The notes below the pieces were generated by a model. That model was given only the letters and a program-made list of their open reading frames with translations, made no database searches and was not told the DNA's origin. The translations under genes were made by a program, and so were the position numbers. A DNA stretch of 64,000 nt from an uncultured Acidobacteriaceae bacterium (GTDB taxonomy: Bacteria; Acidobacteriota; Terriglobia; Terriglobales; Acidobacteriaceae): positions 1 through 64,000 of the forward strand of contig CAIKND010000209.1 of assembly GCA_903828675.1 (NCBI GenBank), written 5' to 3'. Positions 1 through 9,797 of the stretch are shown piece after piece. Position 1 is the stretch's first letter; every line of letters starts with the position of its first letter.

Positions 1-479
1 ACTTAGAGGTCTCGGAATGTGGCAAATATCGGAATACCAAAACCCTCACTGAGGCATTACCGATCGCTCTGCGGGCTTTGTAGGGCGATTCAGTTTTTCA
101 ATCTGCGTGACGTCCGACGTTTTTCAACAAGTTCCTAGGTGGCCCCCGACGCAGGATTTGGCTGGAATCTGTTGCAAGACTCAAGTACGGCCGGAAGTGA
201 TTGGCTCAATACCGATTTGGGCCAGCGTTGTCGCCGCGGGGGCATCGTCGACCCCAGGTTCACAGTTGCTGCATTTGCCCATCGGCTAAAGTGAATTGCC
301 TGCGGACAGGGGGACTGATGTGCCCGAATCGGCTTCGCTGGGCGGCTCAGGCGGCGAATTCTTCGATTGTCCCGCTCCGGCGCCTTTCACAATTCCCGTC
401 TGGCCGGAGTTTAGAAATTCAGAATTATTATCAAACGTTTAACCGAGCCAAATGCTGGCCATACAATAGGTGAGGCCGC
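1..479. other. Intergenic leader upstream of the LacI-type regulator
   Basis: No convincing gene is seen here. Short open frames lack a ribosome-binding site and resemble no family. The only structure I can support is a palindromic AAACGTTT core at 433-440, listed separately as a likely operator. The stretch probably holds the promoter of the regulator gene and the end of whatever lies before the window. Confidence 0.5.
430..443. promoter_or_regulatory. Probable LacI-family operator (autoregulatory)
   Basis: The 14-base site atcaaacgtttaac has a perfect 8-base palindromic core, AAACGTTT, with the central CG step typical of LacI-family operators. It lies about 40 bases before the regulator start. 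Its reverse complement matches 12 of 14 bases at 1962-1975, ahead of the TonB receptor. That suggests the regulator controls both itself and the receptor-hydrolase operon. The binding role is inferred. Confidence 0.5.
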
Positions 480-1559
480 TTGTTTGCTGTTTCGAAGGTG
501 GCGAAGAGTATCTGGAGACGGAGGAAGCCCGTGGGCACGCCAACACTTTCTGACATCGCCAAACGCGTGGGAGTTTCGGCAGCTGCGGTGTCAATCGCAC
601 TCAACAAGGGCGAGACGAACCGTGTCAGCGCCAAGACCCGCCAACGCATCCTCAAGGTCGCAGAGGAGTTGAGCTATTCTCCCAACGAACTGGCCAAGGC
701 ACTAGCGGAAAAAAGGACACGGCTCGTGGGCTTGGTCGTACCTATGCGCGACCCCATCTTTTTCAATCTATTCATTGCGCAAACTCTGTCCGGCATCCAA
801 AGCACGCTCATGCGTCGCGGATACAACCTGCTGGTGTATTCTCCGGCAGGCAAGAACGGCGTCATGAAGCGCGACAAGATTTACGAAAGCAAATACACAG
901 ATGGAATCATATTCGTCAACACCCGATCATGCTCGGCCGCTACAGTAAACGAGACAATCCGTGATCTGCAGGCTGCGAAAGTAAAGTTTTCCATGATCAA
1001 TTCCTACTATGGGCGCGCCCCGATCAACTACGTGGGAGTGGACGATGCGGCGATTGCAAGTGCAGCCGCGGACTACCTCGTCGCAAAGGGCCATAGGAGG
1101 ATTGCATTCCTGAGTGGGGCGCATACGCTCCCGGCGCACATGCAATTGGTGAAGGGTCTTGACCGGGGACTGCAGAAGCATGGCCTTACCCTGCCACAGG
1201 AGTTCATCGGCTGTTCGGAATACGATCGCGATGGGGCCTTTGCCATCCTGGATCGCTGGTTTTCGCTTAAGAGCCATCGCCCTACCGCTATCCTCGCAGC
1301 CGACGATCAACTCCTGCTGCATTTATACGATTATGCCGATCTGCGGAAGATCTCCATTCCAGAGGATGTCTCGGTGCTGGCTCGGCGAAATATCGGCATT
1401 GAAGACCATATTCGCCCCAGGCCGACCTCATTCGTCATTCCCACATTTCAGATGGGGCAACTCGCGGCCGAACTGCTGATAGACACGATTGAAACACCGG
1501 GCTGCGAGCCCAGGAGGATTACGTTGCCCTTCGAACTTGTGGAGGGAACGACCGCATGA
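480..1559 (+). CDS. LacI family transcriptional regulator
   Basis: This is a 359-residue DNA-binding regulator. A LacI-type helix-turn-helix lies at about residues 21-45 (TPTLSDIAKRVGVSAAAVSI), followed by the hinge-helix segment (YSPNELAKAL). The rest is a periplasmic-binding-protein-like effector domain with LVGLVVP at its beginning and a KGHRRIAFLSG strand-turn. Length matches the family (330-360). The start is TTG at 480; a GTG further in at 531 would still keep the helix-turn-helix. It stands directly before a TonB receptor and glycosidase genes, so its ligand is probably a sugar released from plant glycan. It likely represses its own gene and the receptor operon through the shared AAACG palindrome. 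Confidence 0.93.
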   Translation: MFAVSKVAKSIWRRRKPVGTPTLSDIAKRVGVSAAAVSIALNKGETNRVSAKTRQRILKVAEELSYSPNELAKALAEKRTRLVGLVVPMRDPIFFNLFIAQTLSGIQSTLMRRGYNLLVYSPAGKNGVMKRDKIYESKYTDGIIFVNTRSCSAATVNETIRDLQAAKVKFSMINSYYGRAPINYVGVDDAAIASAAADYLVAKGHRRIAFLSGAHTLPAHMQLVKGLDRGLQKHGLTLPQEFIGCSEYDRDGAFAILDRWFSLKSHRPTAILAADDQLLLHLYDYADLRKISIPEDVSVLARRNIGIEDHIRPRPTSFVIPTFQMGQLAAELLIDTIETPGCEPRRITLPFELVEGTTA

Positions 1560-2030
1560 CCGGTGGCGATTCCAGGTTGCTGCCGCAGTATCCTGCCGCT
1601 AGGCAAGGCTGGAAAGCAAGACCATGAGTCCGGTACTGGGCGCCGTTGTGCTGGCTCCCCACTGAACGCCCCTACACGCCTTGTCTATCCTCACGGCTGA
1701 GCTCGAAGTGCTCTTGTGGTTTGCCTATGCTACTGGCAATAAGCAACTTGCGCCTCACGCTCAGCGACCTTGGCAAGAGTGTGCCTGCCCACACCTCTCC
1801 AGACGAGGGGATGTGGAAAGGGCGTTGAATTAATCGCTTGACATAATCGCGTTAAGCGCAATACCATTTGCCCGCCTGAAAAGCAGCGCATTTGCAAGAA
1901 GCCAAAACATTTCACAGTGCTGCGTACAGTTCCAATGTCAAGGCGCGTTGTTACAAACAAAGTTAAACGATTGACATGACATTTCAGATCATGCAAACGT
2001 TGACAGATCAGTCCATGAAAGGAACTACCC
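1560..2030. promoter_or_regulatory. Control region of the TonB receptor/glycosidase operon
   Basis: No gene is seen in this 470-base gap. It contains a TTGACA hexamer at 1838-1843, inside a pair of taatcgc direct repeats (1831 and 1844) and a CGCTT/AAGCG inverted repeat. Two candidate regulator sites follow: gttaaacgattgac at 1962-1975 (12 of 14 bases like the site before the lacI-type gene) and a caaacgttgac half-site starting at 1994. They are roughly three helical turns apart. A GGA-rich ribosome-binding site (aaagga) precedes the receptor ATG. Assignment of the promoter is tentative. Confidence 0.45.
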
Positions 2031-5000
2031 ATGAGCCCAGTGACGTCTCGTAGATCACGCATCCTGCGAATCTGCGCGAAAATCAACGGCATAATTATGC
2101 CCGTTCTCCTGTTGTTCGCTGTCTGCTTTGGAGCCAGCAGTATTGCCTCGGCTCAAACAGACGTTGGCTACATCCTCGGCACCGTCACCGATCAAACTGG
2201 GGCTGCGGTGTCCGGTGCGAACGTTACCATCACCTGGCAGAGCACGGGGCTGTCCCAGACCGCGCTCACCAACGGTACCGGGTTTTATACATCCCAGCCT
2301 TTGCAGGTGGGTCAATACACCGTTTCGGTTGCCATGCCTGGCTTTACGCCCACTGCCATCCGCAATCTGATCGTGGATGCAGCCTCGCACGTGCAGGCGA
2401 ACGTGACGCTCCATGTTGGCGCCGCATCGGCCAACATCACGGTGCAAGATACTCCTCCAGTCATGGATACGACCGACGCACAGCTCGGCAATACCATTGA
2501 CAACCGCTCTGCCCAGCAGCTCCCCGTGAACGGCCGCAGCGTCCTGGCTCTTGCCACACTGTCTCCCGGCGTGGAGTCGGCGGTCGGGGCCGTCAGTGAA
2601 GGCTTCCAGAACCGCGGCACCGCTGTCTCCGCCATCCGCATCGGCGGCGGCGCGGCCGGCATCAACGACAACATTCTTGACGGCGTTTCCAACATGCAGG
2701 ACTGGTTGGGCGAAATCGCTATCAACCTGAAGTCCGACGCCATCCAGGAATTCAACATCATGTCCGGCATTATCCCGGCGCAATTCGGGTACACATCGGG
2801 CGGCGTTATCAACTCCGTTTCCCGCTCAGGTACCGATACTCTCCACGGAAGCGCCTACGAATTTGTGCGTAACGATGCCTTCGATGCCGAAGCATCCTTC
2901 CCGCGTCCGAAATATGGCAAACAGGAACTCCGCTTCAACAACTACGGCGGTACCCTGGGCGGACCGGTCATGCGCGACAAGATGTTCCTGTTCGGCAACT
3001 ACGAGCAGTACAACTACATCAGCAAGACTCCAAGCTACTTCTCAGTGCCCACCGCCCAGGAATACAACGGTGACTTCAGCGATCTGGGCCAGCTTGTCAA
3101 CGGCGTCTGCACCCCGGTCAGCATCTACGATGCCAACAATGTTGTTGGCGGCCAGCGGCAGCAGTTTGTAACCGGCGGCGTTGCCAATGTGATTCCCACA
3201 GGCCGCCTCGATCCGGTCGCTGTTGCATATCAAAAGCTGTTTTATCCCGCCCCGAACAATACATCGGGCGGATATAACTCCTGCTCGCATGCAAACAACT
3301 ACCTTACTTCGCAACCTGTGCTCTCCAACGAGAGGATGGGCCTGGTGCGCTCAGACTACAAGCTCTCCGACAAGGACAATTTTGTCGCGCGCTATGCGTA
3401 CTACCTGAACCACACCAACAACGGCGGCGGATTTAACAACGCCTACGCCTCTCGCAACGACACCCTGGAGACGCAAAGCGCCGTCCTCTCAGAGGTTCAC
3501 GCGTTCAGGCCGAATCTGCTGAACAACGGCCGTTTCGGAATCATGATTGGCGACTTCCCATTCCTGGCAGTCACGGCAAACCAGGGCATCGCCGGCAAGA
3601 TCGGCCTGCCTAACGACACTCCGATCGCAGCGCCGCAGATGAACAATGGCCTGCCCACACCAAACATTACCGTTGGATTCCGCTCCTCTGAAACCTTTGA
3701 ACTGATTGACGACGTTACCTGGATCATGGGCAACCACACGCTCCATGTCGGTGGCAGCGCACGCTTTGCCGAGGGGTATAACAACCAGACGGGACAGTCA
3801 CCTTCCGGAACCTTTGGCTTCAGCGCGGGAACAACACAACAGGGAAACGACACCACTGTGGTTTCGGGCTCGGGCAGCAACTATGCCTCTTACCTTCTGG
3901 GACAGGCAGTTAGCGGCACTCAGCTGGTGCAGCAAGGCAGCGCCTATCGCAGAATGTTGTATGCCGGTTATGTTCAGGACGACTGGCGCCTCACTCCTCG
4001 GCTCACCATCAACCTGGGCATGCGTTACGATCTCATGACGCAAGCGGTCGAGAAGCACGACGGAATCGAGAACTTCGACATTACCCAGAAGAATCCTTCG
4101 AACAGCCTGTTCACGGGATTGGTTCAATATGCCTCAACCAACGGATTCGGACGGAACTTCGTAAAGGAAAACTACGGAGACTACGGACCCCGTTTGGGCT
4201 TCGCCTATGCACTGGCAGACAACAAGACCATCATTCGCGGCGGCGCAGCCATTTACTATCCTTCGACTGCGGTTTACAGCTATGACCAGTCGTCTGGAAA
4301 TAACAACGGCTACACTTCCATGACCACGTCGTGGAATGCCAACACCGCGCACGGCTATCTCTTCCAGCTCAGCAGCGGTCTCCCCGGTGCCTGGGGGATT
4401 CCTCTTGGCGCTAACGGCGGCCCAAATGCCTTCCTTGGCCAATCCGCAAACTACATCAATCCCGTCGCCAAGGATCCATCAGCACAGGTCTTCGGTTTGA
4501 CCCTGTCGCGCGAATTCCCGTGGGGCATCGTTGCTGATGTCTCCTATGGCGGCAATCACGGAAACCACTTCGAGAACTTCTCCCCGAACCTCAACGCGCT
4601 TTCCCCGCAGTACTACAGTCTGGGTACGCTTGCGCTGTCCACCCAGGTTGCTAATCCCTATGCGGGCCTGGTCCCTGGATCTCTCGGCGCAGCCACACTC
4701 ACACAGGCTCAGGTCCTCAAGCCGTTCCCCTACATGTCCGGCGTCAACATGCAGAATCCCCGCAACGGATACTACTGGTCCAATCTGGGGATGCTCTCGG
4801 TTCAACGCCGCGCGCAACACGGCCTGCAGGTCATGGGCGCCTACACCTTCGGCAAGATTCTGGATGCCGGAGTTCAGGGCGTAATGGATCTTTCCTCGGT
4901 CGGCACTGGCACAGCTGCCTCTCCGCAGAATCCGTTCAATCCACGGGCAGAATACTCGGTGGATAACATCGACGTCACCCATCGCGGAACTATCTCAGCC

Positions 5001-5579
5001 CTCTACGATATGCCGTTCGGAAAAGGGCAGCGCTTTCTAACGAGTCCCATGACGGATCGTATCGTAGGCGGATGGCAGCTCAACACCATCATCACGATGG
5101 AGTCGGGCCGCCCAATCGCCATCTCGGGCGCCTCCAACCAACTTGCGGGCCGTCCTAACTGGAACCCAAACGTCAGCGTCAAGGTGGCACACGCAAGCCG
5201 GTCCACACTCTACAAAACAGGCCAGCTCATGTGGTTCAATCCGCAGGCATTTGTCAATCCGCCGGACTACACCTACGGCAATGTGCCGCGTCGACTCGCC
5301 AACCTCCGCGCGCCAGGAACAGGGAATATTGATATCTCAATGTTCAAGACGACCCACATCACCGAGCGCATGACCTTCGAGTTCCGCGTCGAGGCCTACA
5401 ATGCTCTTAATCATCCGAACCTGCCTGGACCAGGAACCGGCTTTAGTGCAGGAAAGCCGGCTGATCCGAACAATCCCTATGCTGAAGGCGGACTCAACAC
5501 CAGCACCAGCTTCGGCATGATCACAAGTGGAGCGGTCTCTACTCGTAATGTCCAGCTCGGTGGCAAGATCGTCTTCTAA
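2031..5579 (+). CDS. TonB-dependent receptor with carboxypeptidase-regulatory-like domain (Oar-like)
   Basis: This 1182-residue outer-membrane receptor probably imports oligosaccharides released by the downstream hydrolases. A signal peptide ends near residue 41 (LLLFAVCFGASSIASAQ). A carboxypeptidase-regulatory-like beta domain follows (about 45-130: GTVTDQTGAAVSGANVTI, with GFYTSQPLQVGQYTVSV). Next come a plug with the NGRSVLALATLSPGV segment, then a long beta-barrel ending in an aromatic residue (LGGKIVF), as outer-membrane proteins do. Acidobacterial receptors of this type have no SusD partner, and none is found here. The start has AAAGGA upstream. A strong hairpin follows the stop, so receptor and hydrolase messages may be separated or attenuated. 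Confidence 0.95.
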   Translation: MSPVTSRRSRILRICAKINGIIMPVLLLFAVCFGASSIASAQTDVGYILGTVTDQTGAAVSGANVTITWQSTGLSQTALTNGTGFYTSQPLQVGQYTVSVAMPGFTPTAIRNLIVDAASHVQANVTLHVGAASANITVQDTPPVMDTTDAQLGNTIDNRSAQQLPVNGRSVLALATLSPGVESAVGAVSEGFQNRGTAVSAIRIGGGAAGINDNILDGVSNMQDWLGEIAINLKSDAIQEFNIMSGIIPAQFGYTSGGVINSVSRSGTDTLHGSAYEFVRNDAFDAEASFPRPKYGKQELRFNNYGGTLGGPVMRDKMFLFGNYEQYNYISKTPSYFSVPTAQEYNGDFSDLGQLVNGVCTPVSIYDANNVVGGQRQQFVTGGVANVIPTGRLDPVAVAYQKLFYPAPNNTSGGYNSCSHANNYLTSQPVLSNERMGLVRSDYKLSDKDNFVARYAYYLNHTNNGGGFNNAYASRNDTLETQSAVLSEVHAFRPNLLNNGRFGIMIGDFPFLAVTANQGIAGKIGLPNDTPIAAPQMNNGLPTPNITVGFRSSETFELIDDVTWIMGNHTLHVGGSARFAEGYNNQTGQSPSGTFGFSAGTTQQGNDTTVVSGSGSNYASYLLGQAVSGTQLVQQGSAYRRMLYAGYVQDDWRLTPRLTINLGMRYDLMTQAVEKHDGIENFDITQKNPSNSLFTGLVQYASTNGFGRNFVKENYGDYGPRLGFAYALADNKTIIRGGAAIYYPSTAVYSYDQSSGNNNGYTSMTTSWNANTAHGYLFQLSSGLPGAWGIPLGANGGPNAFLGQSANYINPVAKDPSAQVFGLTLSREFPWGIVADVSYGGNHGNHFENFSPNLNALSPQYYSLGTLALSTQVANPYAGLVPGSLGAATLTQAQVLKPFPYMSGVNMQNPRNGYYWSNLGMLSVQRRAQHGLQVMGAYTFGKILDAGVQGVMDLSSVGTGTAASPQNPFNPRAEYSVDNIDVTHRGTISALYDMPFGKGQRFLTSPMTDRIVGGWQLNTIITMESGRPIAISGASNQLAGRPNWNPNVSVKVAHASRSTLYKTGQLMWFNPQAFVNPPDYTYGNVPRRLANLRAPGTGNIDISMFKTTHITERMTFEFRVEAYNALNHPNLPGPGTGFSAGKPADPNNPYAEGGLNTSTSFGMITSGAVSTRNVQLGGKIVF

Positions 5580-5584
5580 AAAAC

Positions 5585-5619
5585 GATGACAGCTCCATCA
5601 CCGCGATGGAGCCGTCATC
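5585..5619 (+). terminator. Hairpin after the TonB receptor gene
   Basis: A 15-base arm starting gatgac (5585-5599) pairs with 5605-5619 across a 5-base loop with one mismatch, six bases after the stop codon. There is no clear T-run, so it may act as attenuator or message stabiliser rather than a strict terminator. Confidence 0.55.
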
Positions 5620-5642
5620 TCAACCGACACAAGCTCATGTTG

Positions 5643-5688
5643 TGAACGGGCTGTTTCCAGGGCTTCGGCCCGCGAAGCAGCCCGTTCA
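5643..5688 (+). terminator. Second hairpin between receptor and GH2 gene
   Basis: The arms tgaacgggctg (5643-5653) and cagcccgttca (5678-5688) are perfectly complementary over 11 bases. The loop contains a smaller gggc-ttc-ggccc hairpin. With the preceding hairpin this gives two stacked structures before the hydrolase gene. A role in lowering hydrolase expression relative to the receptor is inferred. Confidence 0.45.
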
Positions 5689-5734
5689 GGTTTGAGATAG
5701 AGTTTTCTGAGTTCTCCTTGAAAGGAAAGTCAAG

Positions 5735-7468
5735 ATGTCTGGACGGTGGCAAGGATGGAGCGCAGTTACGGCAATCGCGTTGTGCATGGCGGGCCATGCC
5801 CTCGCCGCAACCAGGATCAGCCTGGACGGCACTGGATGGACCTTAAAAAATACGCTTGAAGAAAAGGCCACCGAGATTGTCGTTCCCCACTGCTGGCCTG
5901 CTTCAGAAGAGTACCGGCGTTACATCGGTGTCGCCACTTATGAACGCGACTTCGATCTCCCCGCGGTCCAACCTGGCAAAGTAGTGCGGCTCCGTTTCGA
6001 TGCCGTGTACGATGTTGCGAGCGTATGGTTGAACGGCCGCCGGCTCGGCATCCACGAGGGCGGATATACACCCTTCGAATTCGATGTGACAAAGGTTCTC
6101 AAGCCTGGCAAGAACCATCTTTTCATAGAGGTGAACAACACTCCTACGGTCTCCACCATTCCGGCAATCGCCACGTCGCACGGGTCGCGCGACTACCCGG
6201 CCTATGGCACCGCGGCCGGCGAGGGAATTGTGGGCTGGATGCCCTATGGCGGCATCGTGCGCCCCGTGAGCCTGCTCGTAACCGATGCGGTCTACTTGCT
6301 CCATATGAAAGTCGACGCCAAGCCCGACCTAGCTAGGCATGACGCAAGGATCACTATACATGCGTGGGTACGGAACGGCGGAGCCAAGGCGGCGGTTGCC
6401 GCTGTCAATGGCACAGTCGCCGGGCTCCCGGTCACGTTTCAAAATGCGAAAGTTGCCGCCGGAGGTGATGCCGAGGCCGTCTGGTCGGGTACATTGAAAG
6501 ACGCACATTTGTGGGACGTGCGCGATCCGTTTCTCTACGATGCGTCGGTTGAGATTCCCGGCGACGAACTGAGCGCGAAGGTTGGAGTGCGTGAGATCCG
6601 CGTGCAGGGTACTGAACTCCTGTTGAATGGCAAGCCGGTTCACCTGTTTGGCGCCAATCGCGTCGGCGAAGATCCCAAGGAAGGCCTTCGGGAATCGGAT
6701 GCAATCATCGAGCGCGATATGAGCGACATGCTCGCGGATAACATGCGCATGATGCGCATTGCCCACTATCCGCAGCCGCCCGCGCTACTCGATTTTGCTG
6801 ACCGCCATGGCATGTTGATCATTCCCGAAGCCGGCAACTGGAACATGAGCTCCTGGCAGATGGCCGATCCGCAGATACGCGCGACATGGCAAAAGCAGAT
6901 GAAGGAAATGATGCAGCAGGACTGGAATCACCCTTCCGTGATTGCCTGGAGCGTGGGTAACGAATACGAGTCATACACGAAGGGTGGCATCGACTGGACA
7001 CGGGACATGCGCGCATTCACGTTGAGCCTTGATTCCACTCGCCTGATTACGTTCGCTTCGCGTTTTACTTTCGATCCTTCAGTGAAAACAGGAAATGATG
7101 AGGGAAGTCAGTATTCTGATTTTGTCTCGGTGAATTTTTACGGCAACTATGCGATGAGCTTCGACCACGTGCATGAGCTTTACCCTGACAAGCCGGTGTT
7201 TGTAACCGAGTTCGGAAAGATGGGCGAACCGGGCACGCACGATCCTGAACGTATCAAGGACATCACCGACGCGGTGAATGCAATGAAGGCGCGGACGTGG
7301 ATGATCGGCGGCTCCTTGTGGACATGGGCGGACTATCGCTCGCTCCATCGCGGCACGCCCGCAAGCGGAATTAGATATTGGGGTGTAGTGAATCTCGATC
7401 GCGAGCATCGTGATTCCTGGCAGGTAGTGCATGACCTGTTCGACACAGATTATCTGCGAGGAAAATAG
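5735..7468 (+). CDS. Secreted glycoside hydrolase family 2 (beta-galactosidase/glucuronidase type)
   Basis: This 577-residue exported retaining beta-glycosidase starts with a signal peptide (about 1-24, ending HALA). A jelly-roll sugar-binding domain (YERDFDLP, VWLNGRRLG, HEGGYTPFEFDVT) and an immunoglobulin-like domain follow. The TIM barrel begins near VREIRVQGTELLLNGKPVHLFGAN. The predicted acid/base is E410 in SVGNEYE and the nucleophile is E492 in FVTEFG. It is shorter than classical LacZ and close to beta-glucuronidase in size. AAAGGAAAG precedes the ATG. Its closest relative in the window is the gene at 9798 (same length, same motifs), so the two arose by duplication around the GH31 gene. 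Substrate is uncertain: beta-galactoside or beta-uronide. Confidence 0.93.
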   Translation: MSGRWQGWSAVTAIALCMAGHALAATRISLDGTGWTLKNTLEEKATEIVVPHCWPASEEYRRYIGVATYERDFDLPAVQPGKVVRLRFDAVYDVASVWLNGRRLGIHEGGYTPFEFDVTKVLKPGKNHLFIEVNNTPTVSTIPAIATSHGSRDYPAYGTAAGEGIVGWMPYGGIVRPVSLLVTDAVYLLHMKVDAKPDLARHDARITIHAWVRNGGAKAAVAAVNGTVAGLPVTFQNAKVAAGGDAEAVWSGTLKDAHLWDVRDPFLYDASVEIPGDELSAKVGVREIRVQGTELLLNGKPVHLFGANRVGEDPKEGLRESDAIIERDMSDMLADNMRMMRIAHYPQPPALLDFADRHGMLIIPEAGNWNMSSWQMADPQIRATWQKQMKEMMQQDWNHPSVIAWSVGNEYESYTKGGIDWTRDMRAFTLSLDSTRLITFASRFTFDPSVKTGNDEGSQYSDFVSVNFYGNYAMSFDHVHELYPDKPVFVTEFGKMGEPGTHDPERIKDITDAVNAMKARTWMIGGSLWTWADYRSLHRGTPASGIRYWGVVNLDREHRDSWQVVHDLFDTDYLRGK

Positions 7469-7510
7469 TCGTTCAGAGTTTGACCCATTGTGAAATTGGA
7501 GGAAGTGCAA

Positions 7511-9736
7511 GTGAGGAATTGGGCAATTGGATTCTCGACGGCGTTGGTGGCCGCTGTTCTCATCTCGTCCGCGACAGCTGCTTATGCCGCATCGCCCACG
7601 GATGGAGTCGTCCTCAAAGGCGGGGGCATCGTGTTCCGCATGAATCTGAACAACGGCCGCTACAGCTTCGACGTGGATAGCCGCGCCGTTGTTACTGCGG
7701 AAAGCGCCGCCGGTGTAATTCTCGCAGGAAGCCCCGTCAGCTTTGTGCGTGATGGCAAATGCGCAGCTTCAGAGTGCCATTTGGCCGGCACGAGCGCTGC
7801 CGGTGGCCGCATGAAACTTGTAGTCAAGTTGTTGCCGCATCGCGCGGAACTGATCGCAATGCCGCTTCACGTGGGTGACGAGTTGCGCTTCGTCACCGCG
7901 GGCGCGACGCCGGCTTATGGCCTTGGCGATCACGCTGCAGACACGCACTTCTCCACGCTAGACAACAAGCAATACAACGCCGACGTAACCGGCTTTGTCG
8001 ACGACGAGTTTCTCTCCGGACAAGGCACAACGAGGCTGGTGAGCAACTTCATCATCTTCCCGCGCCAGCAGTTTGCGGAACTCCTTGTGGACCCCTCGAT
8101 GAAGATCGTCCACTGTTCTGCCGCGCAAATTGTGCAGGGTGTTGTGCACGCCGGCGGGCCGGTGCACTTCTACTATTTCTTCGGCGATCCGCATCAGATT
8201 TATGCGCAGTATCTCGACGTTCGCAATGCCGAAGGCTATCGCGTCTTCAAGCCCAAGTACCAGGCTTTCGGCGTGGGCTGGGAAGCGTTCGGCGCCCTCG
8301 GTTGGAACACCAATCACCAAACGGTTCAGGAGAGCGTCGACCATTACATCGCCGACGGCTTCCCGCTAAAGTGGATTGTGATCGGCTCGGGCTTCTGGCC
8401 TTCCAAGCCGGATGAGATGCATGAGACTACAAGCTTCGGCCTGTGGGACCACGAAAAATATCCTGATCCGTCTGGGCTGATACGTCACTTTCGCGACGAG
8501 CACCTTGACGTCTTGCTGGGGCTGCGCATCACCTTCATCACCACCGGGCCATATTCTGCCGAGGGCGCAGCCAAGGGCTATTTTCTAATGAAGGACGGCA
8601 AGCCGCAGGAGTTCGACGGCAGCTTCTGGCCGAAGCTTCCCTATTTCCTGCTCGATGCGCACAACCCCGCGGCCCTCGATTGGTACATGGGCTTGGTCAA
8701 GCGCTGGCAGGACTTTGGGGTCAACGGCTGGAAGGAGGACTACTTTTACAAGAGCCTCGGATTGCGCGATGACAAGGTGGACCCCATAAATGACCGCCTG
8801 ATGCAGCAGGGACAACTCGTCATCGAACGGAATGGCTATCTTTCATCGAACGGCGATCTGCAACGCATCAACGACTTCAACTATGAACAGAATCAGGACC
8901 GCGGACCTGTTAATGGTCTCTCGCTTGCGTATTCGGGTCTTCCGTTGGTCTACCCAGACATCGTCGGCGGCACCTTTGGCGAGAACCAATTTGCGACGGC
9001 CCGAACCCCAAAGATGGAAACCTACATGATGCGCAACGCGCAGTGGGCCGCCCTGCACAGCAGCATGAGCATGGGCGAGCCGCCGTGGACCTTTTCCCCG
9101 CAAGTCGCGAAGGTCATGCTGCAAGCGGCAAAGCTGCATGCGCAGCTCGCGCCATACATCTACAGCAACGCGCAGCGCTTTGCGCATGACGGCTATCCGT
9201 GGACCATGACGCCACTGCCCATCGCATTCCCCAACGACCCGAATGCGTATGGACGCGAGAACGCCACCGATCGCGGATACGAGTGGATGATCGGCGATGC
9301 CCTTCTGGCAGCGCCACTCTACGGCAACGACTACGCTACAGCCGCCTCGCGCGACATCTATCTTCCTGCCGGCGAGTGGATGGACTTTGATACGGGCAAG
9401 TTATACAGCGGCAATCAGACTCTCAAAAACTTCGAAATGCCCGTGGACAAGACGCCCTTGTTTGCAGGTGGCTCCGGCGTAACTCTCGAAGAGCGCGGCG
9501 GCAAGCTGCTGCTTTGCATCTATCCTGTGGCTACGCACGCATCGGCGGATATCACGCTCCCCGAGGGCGGGCAGCCCATTCACATTGAAGTAAACGGGCC
9601 GCCTGCGGGAACTCCCTGGACCGCTATCTCCGTCAAGGATCGTGAGGGACACACGATCGCGACGCAAATGTCGAAGCACGCATTCACCTTCAGTCCCAAG
9701 GCGGGCAACTCATATCGTATCTGCGCTCGGCCATAG
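7511..9736 (+). CDS. Secreted glycoside hydrolase family 31 (alpha-xylosidase/alpha-glucosidase type)
   Basis: GTG at 7511 is chosen because GGAGGA lies 8 bases upstream and the product then begins directly with a signal peptide (VRNWAIGFSTALVAAV...AYA). An upstream in-frame GTG at 7490 is less likely. The protein is about 741 residues. It has an N-terminal beta-sandwich (AYGLGDHAADTHF), a (beta/alpha)8 barrel (FGVGWEAFGALGWNTNHQ, PLKWIVIGSGFWP) and a probable catalytic nucleophile D410 in GWKEDYF. The C-terminal sheets include DALLAAPLYGND, LPAGEWMDF and KTPLFAGGSG, all hallmark GH31 strings. Flanked by two GH2 paralogues, it probably removes alpha-linked xylose, glucose or galactose from the same glycan. 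Confidence 0.93.
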   Translation: MRNWAIGFSTALVAAVLISSATAAYAASPTDGVVLKGGGIVFRMNLNNGRYSFDVDSRAVVTAESAAGVILAGSPVSFVRDGKCAASECHLAGTSAAGGRMKLVVKLLPHRAELIAMPLHVGDELRFVTAGATPAYGLGDHAADTHFSTLDNKQYNADVTGFVDDEFLSGQGTTRLVSNFIIFPRQQFAELLVDPSMKIVHCSAAQIVQGVVHAGGPVHFYYFFGDPHQIYAQYLDVRNAEGYRVFKPKYQAFGVGWEAFGALGWNTNHQTVQESVDHYIADGFPLKWIVIGSGFWPSKPDEMHETTSFGLWDHEKYPDPSGLIRHFRDEHLDVLLGLRITFITTGPYSAEGAAKGYFLMKDGKPQEFDGSFWPKLPYFLLDAHNPAALDWYMGLVKRWQDFGVNGWKEDYFYKSLGLRDDKVDPINDRLMQQGQLVIERNGYLSSNGDLQRINDFNYEQNQDRGPVNGLSLAYSGLPLVYPDIVGGTFGENQFATARTPKMETYMMRNAQWAALHSSMSMGEPPWTFSPQVAKVMLQAAKLHAQLAPYIYSNAQRFAHDGYPWTMTPLPIAFPNDPNAYGRENATDRGYEWMIGDALLAAPLYGNDYATAASRDIYLPAGEWMDFDTGKLYSGNQTLKNFEMPVDKTPLFAGGSGVTLEERGGKLLLCIYPVATHASADITLPEGGQPIHIEVNGPPAGTPWTAISVKDREGHTIATQMSKHAFTFSPKAGNSYRICARP

Positions 9737-9797
9737 CATGCAGGCTGTTCCCGCGTCTCTAGCTATGTACTAGGAGCATTCAAGAGAAGAGGAAAAG

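Noticed and set aside
107..473. Short open frames with RPEVIGSIPIWAS-like text, suggesting a nearby tRNA or a small gene
   Set aside because: No cloverleaf can be drawn and no start with a ribosome-binding site exists. The text resembles chance translations seen near tRNA genes but does not support one.
2055..2812. Long - strand frames opposite the TonB receptor gene
   Set aside because: They are shadows of the receptor: Arg/Ala/Gly-rich, without starts or family similarity. The same holds for long antisense frames opposite the other large genes, such as 14541-15722, 31903-32526, 33605-34174 and 56965-58365.
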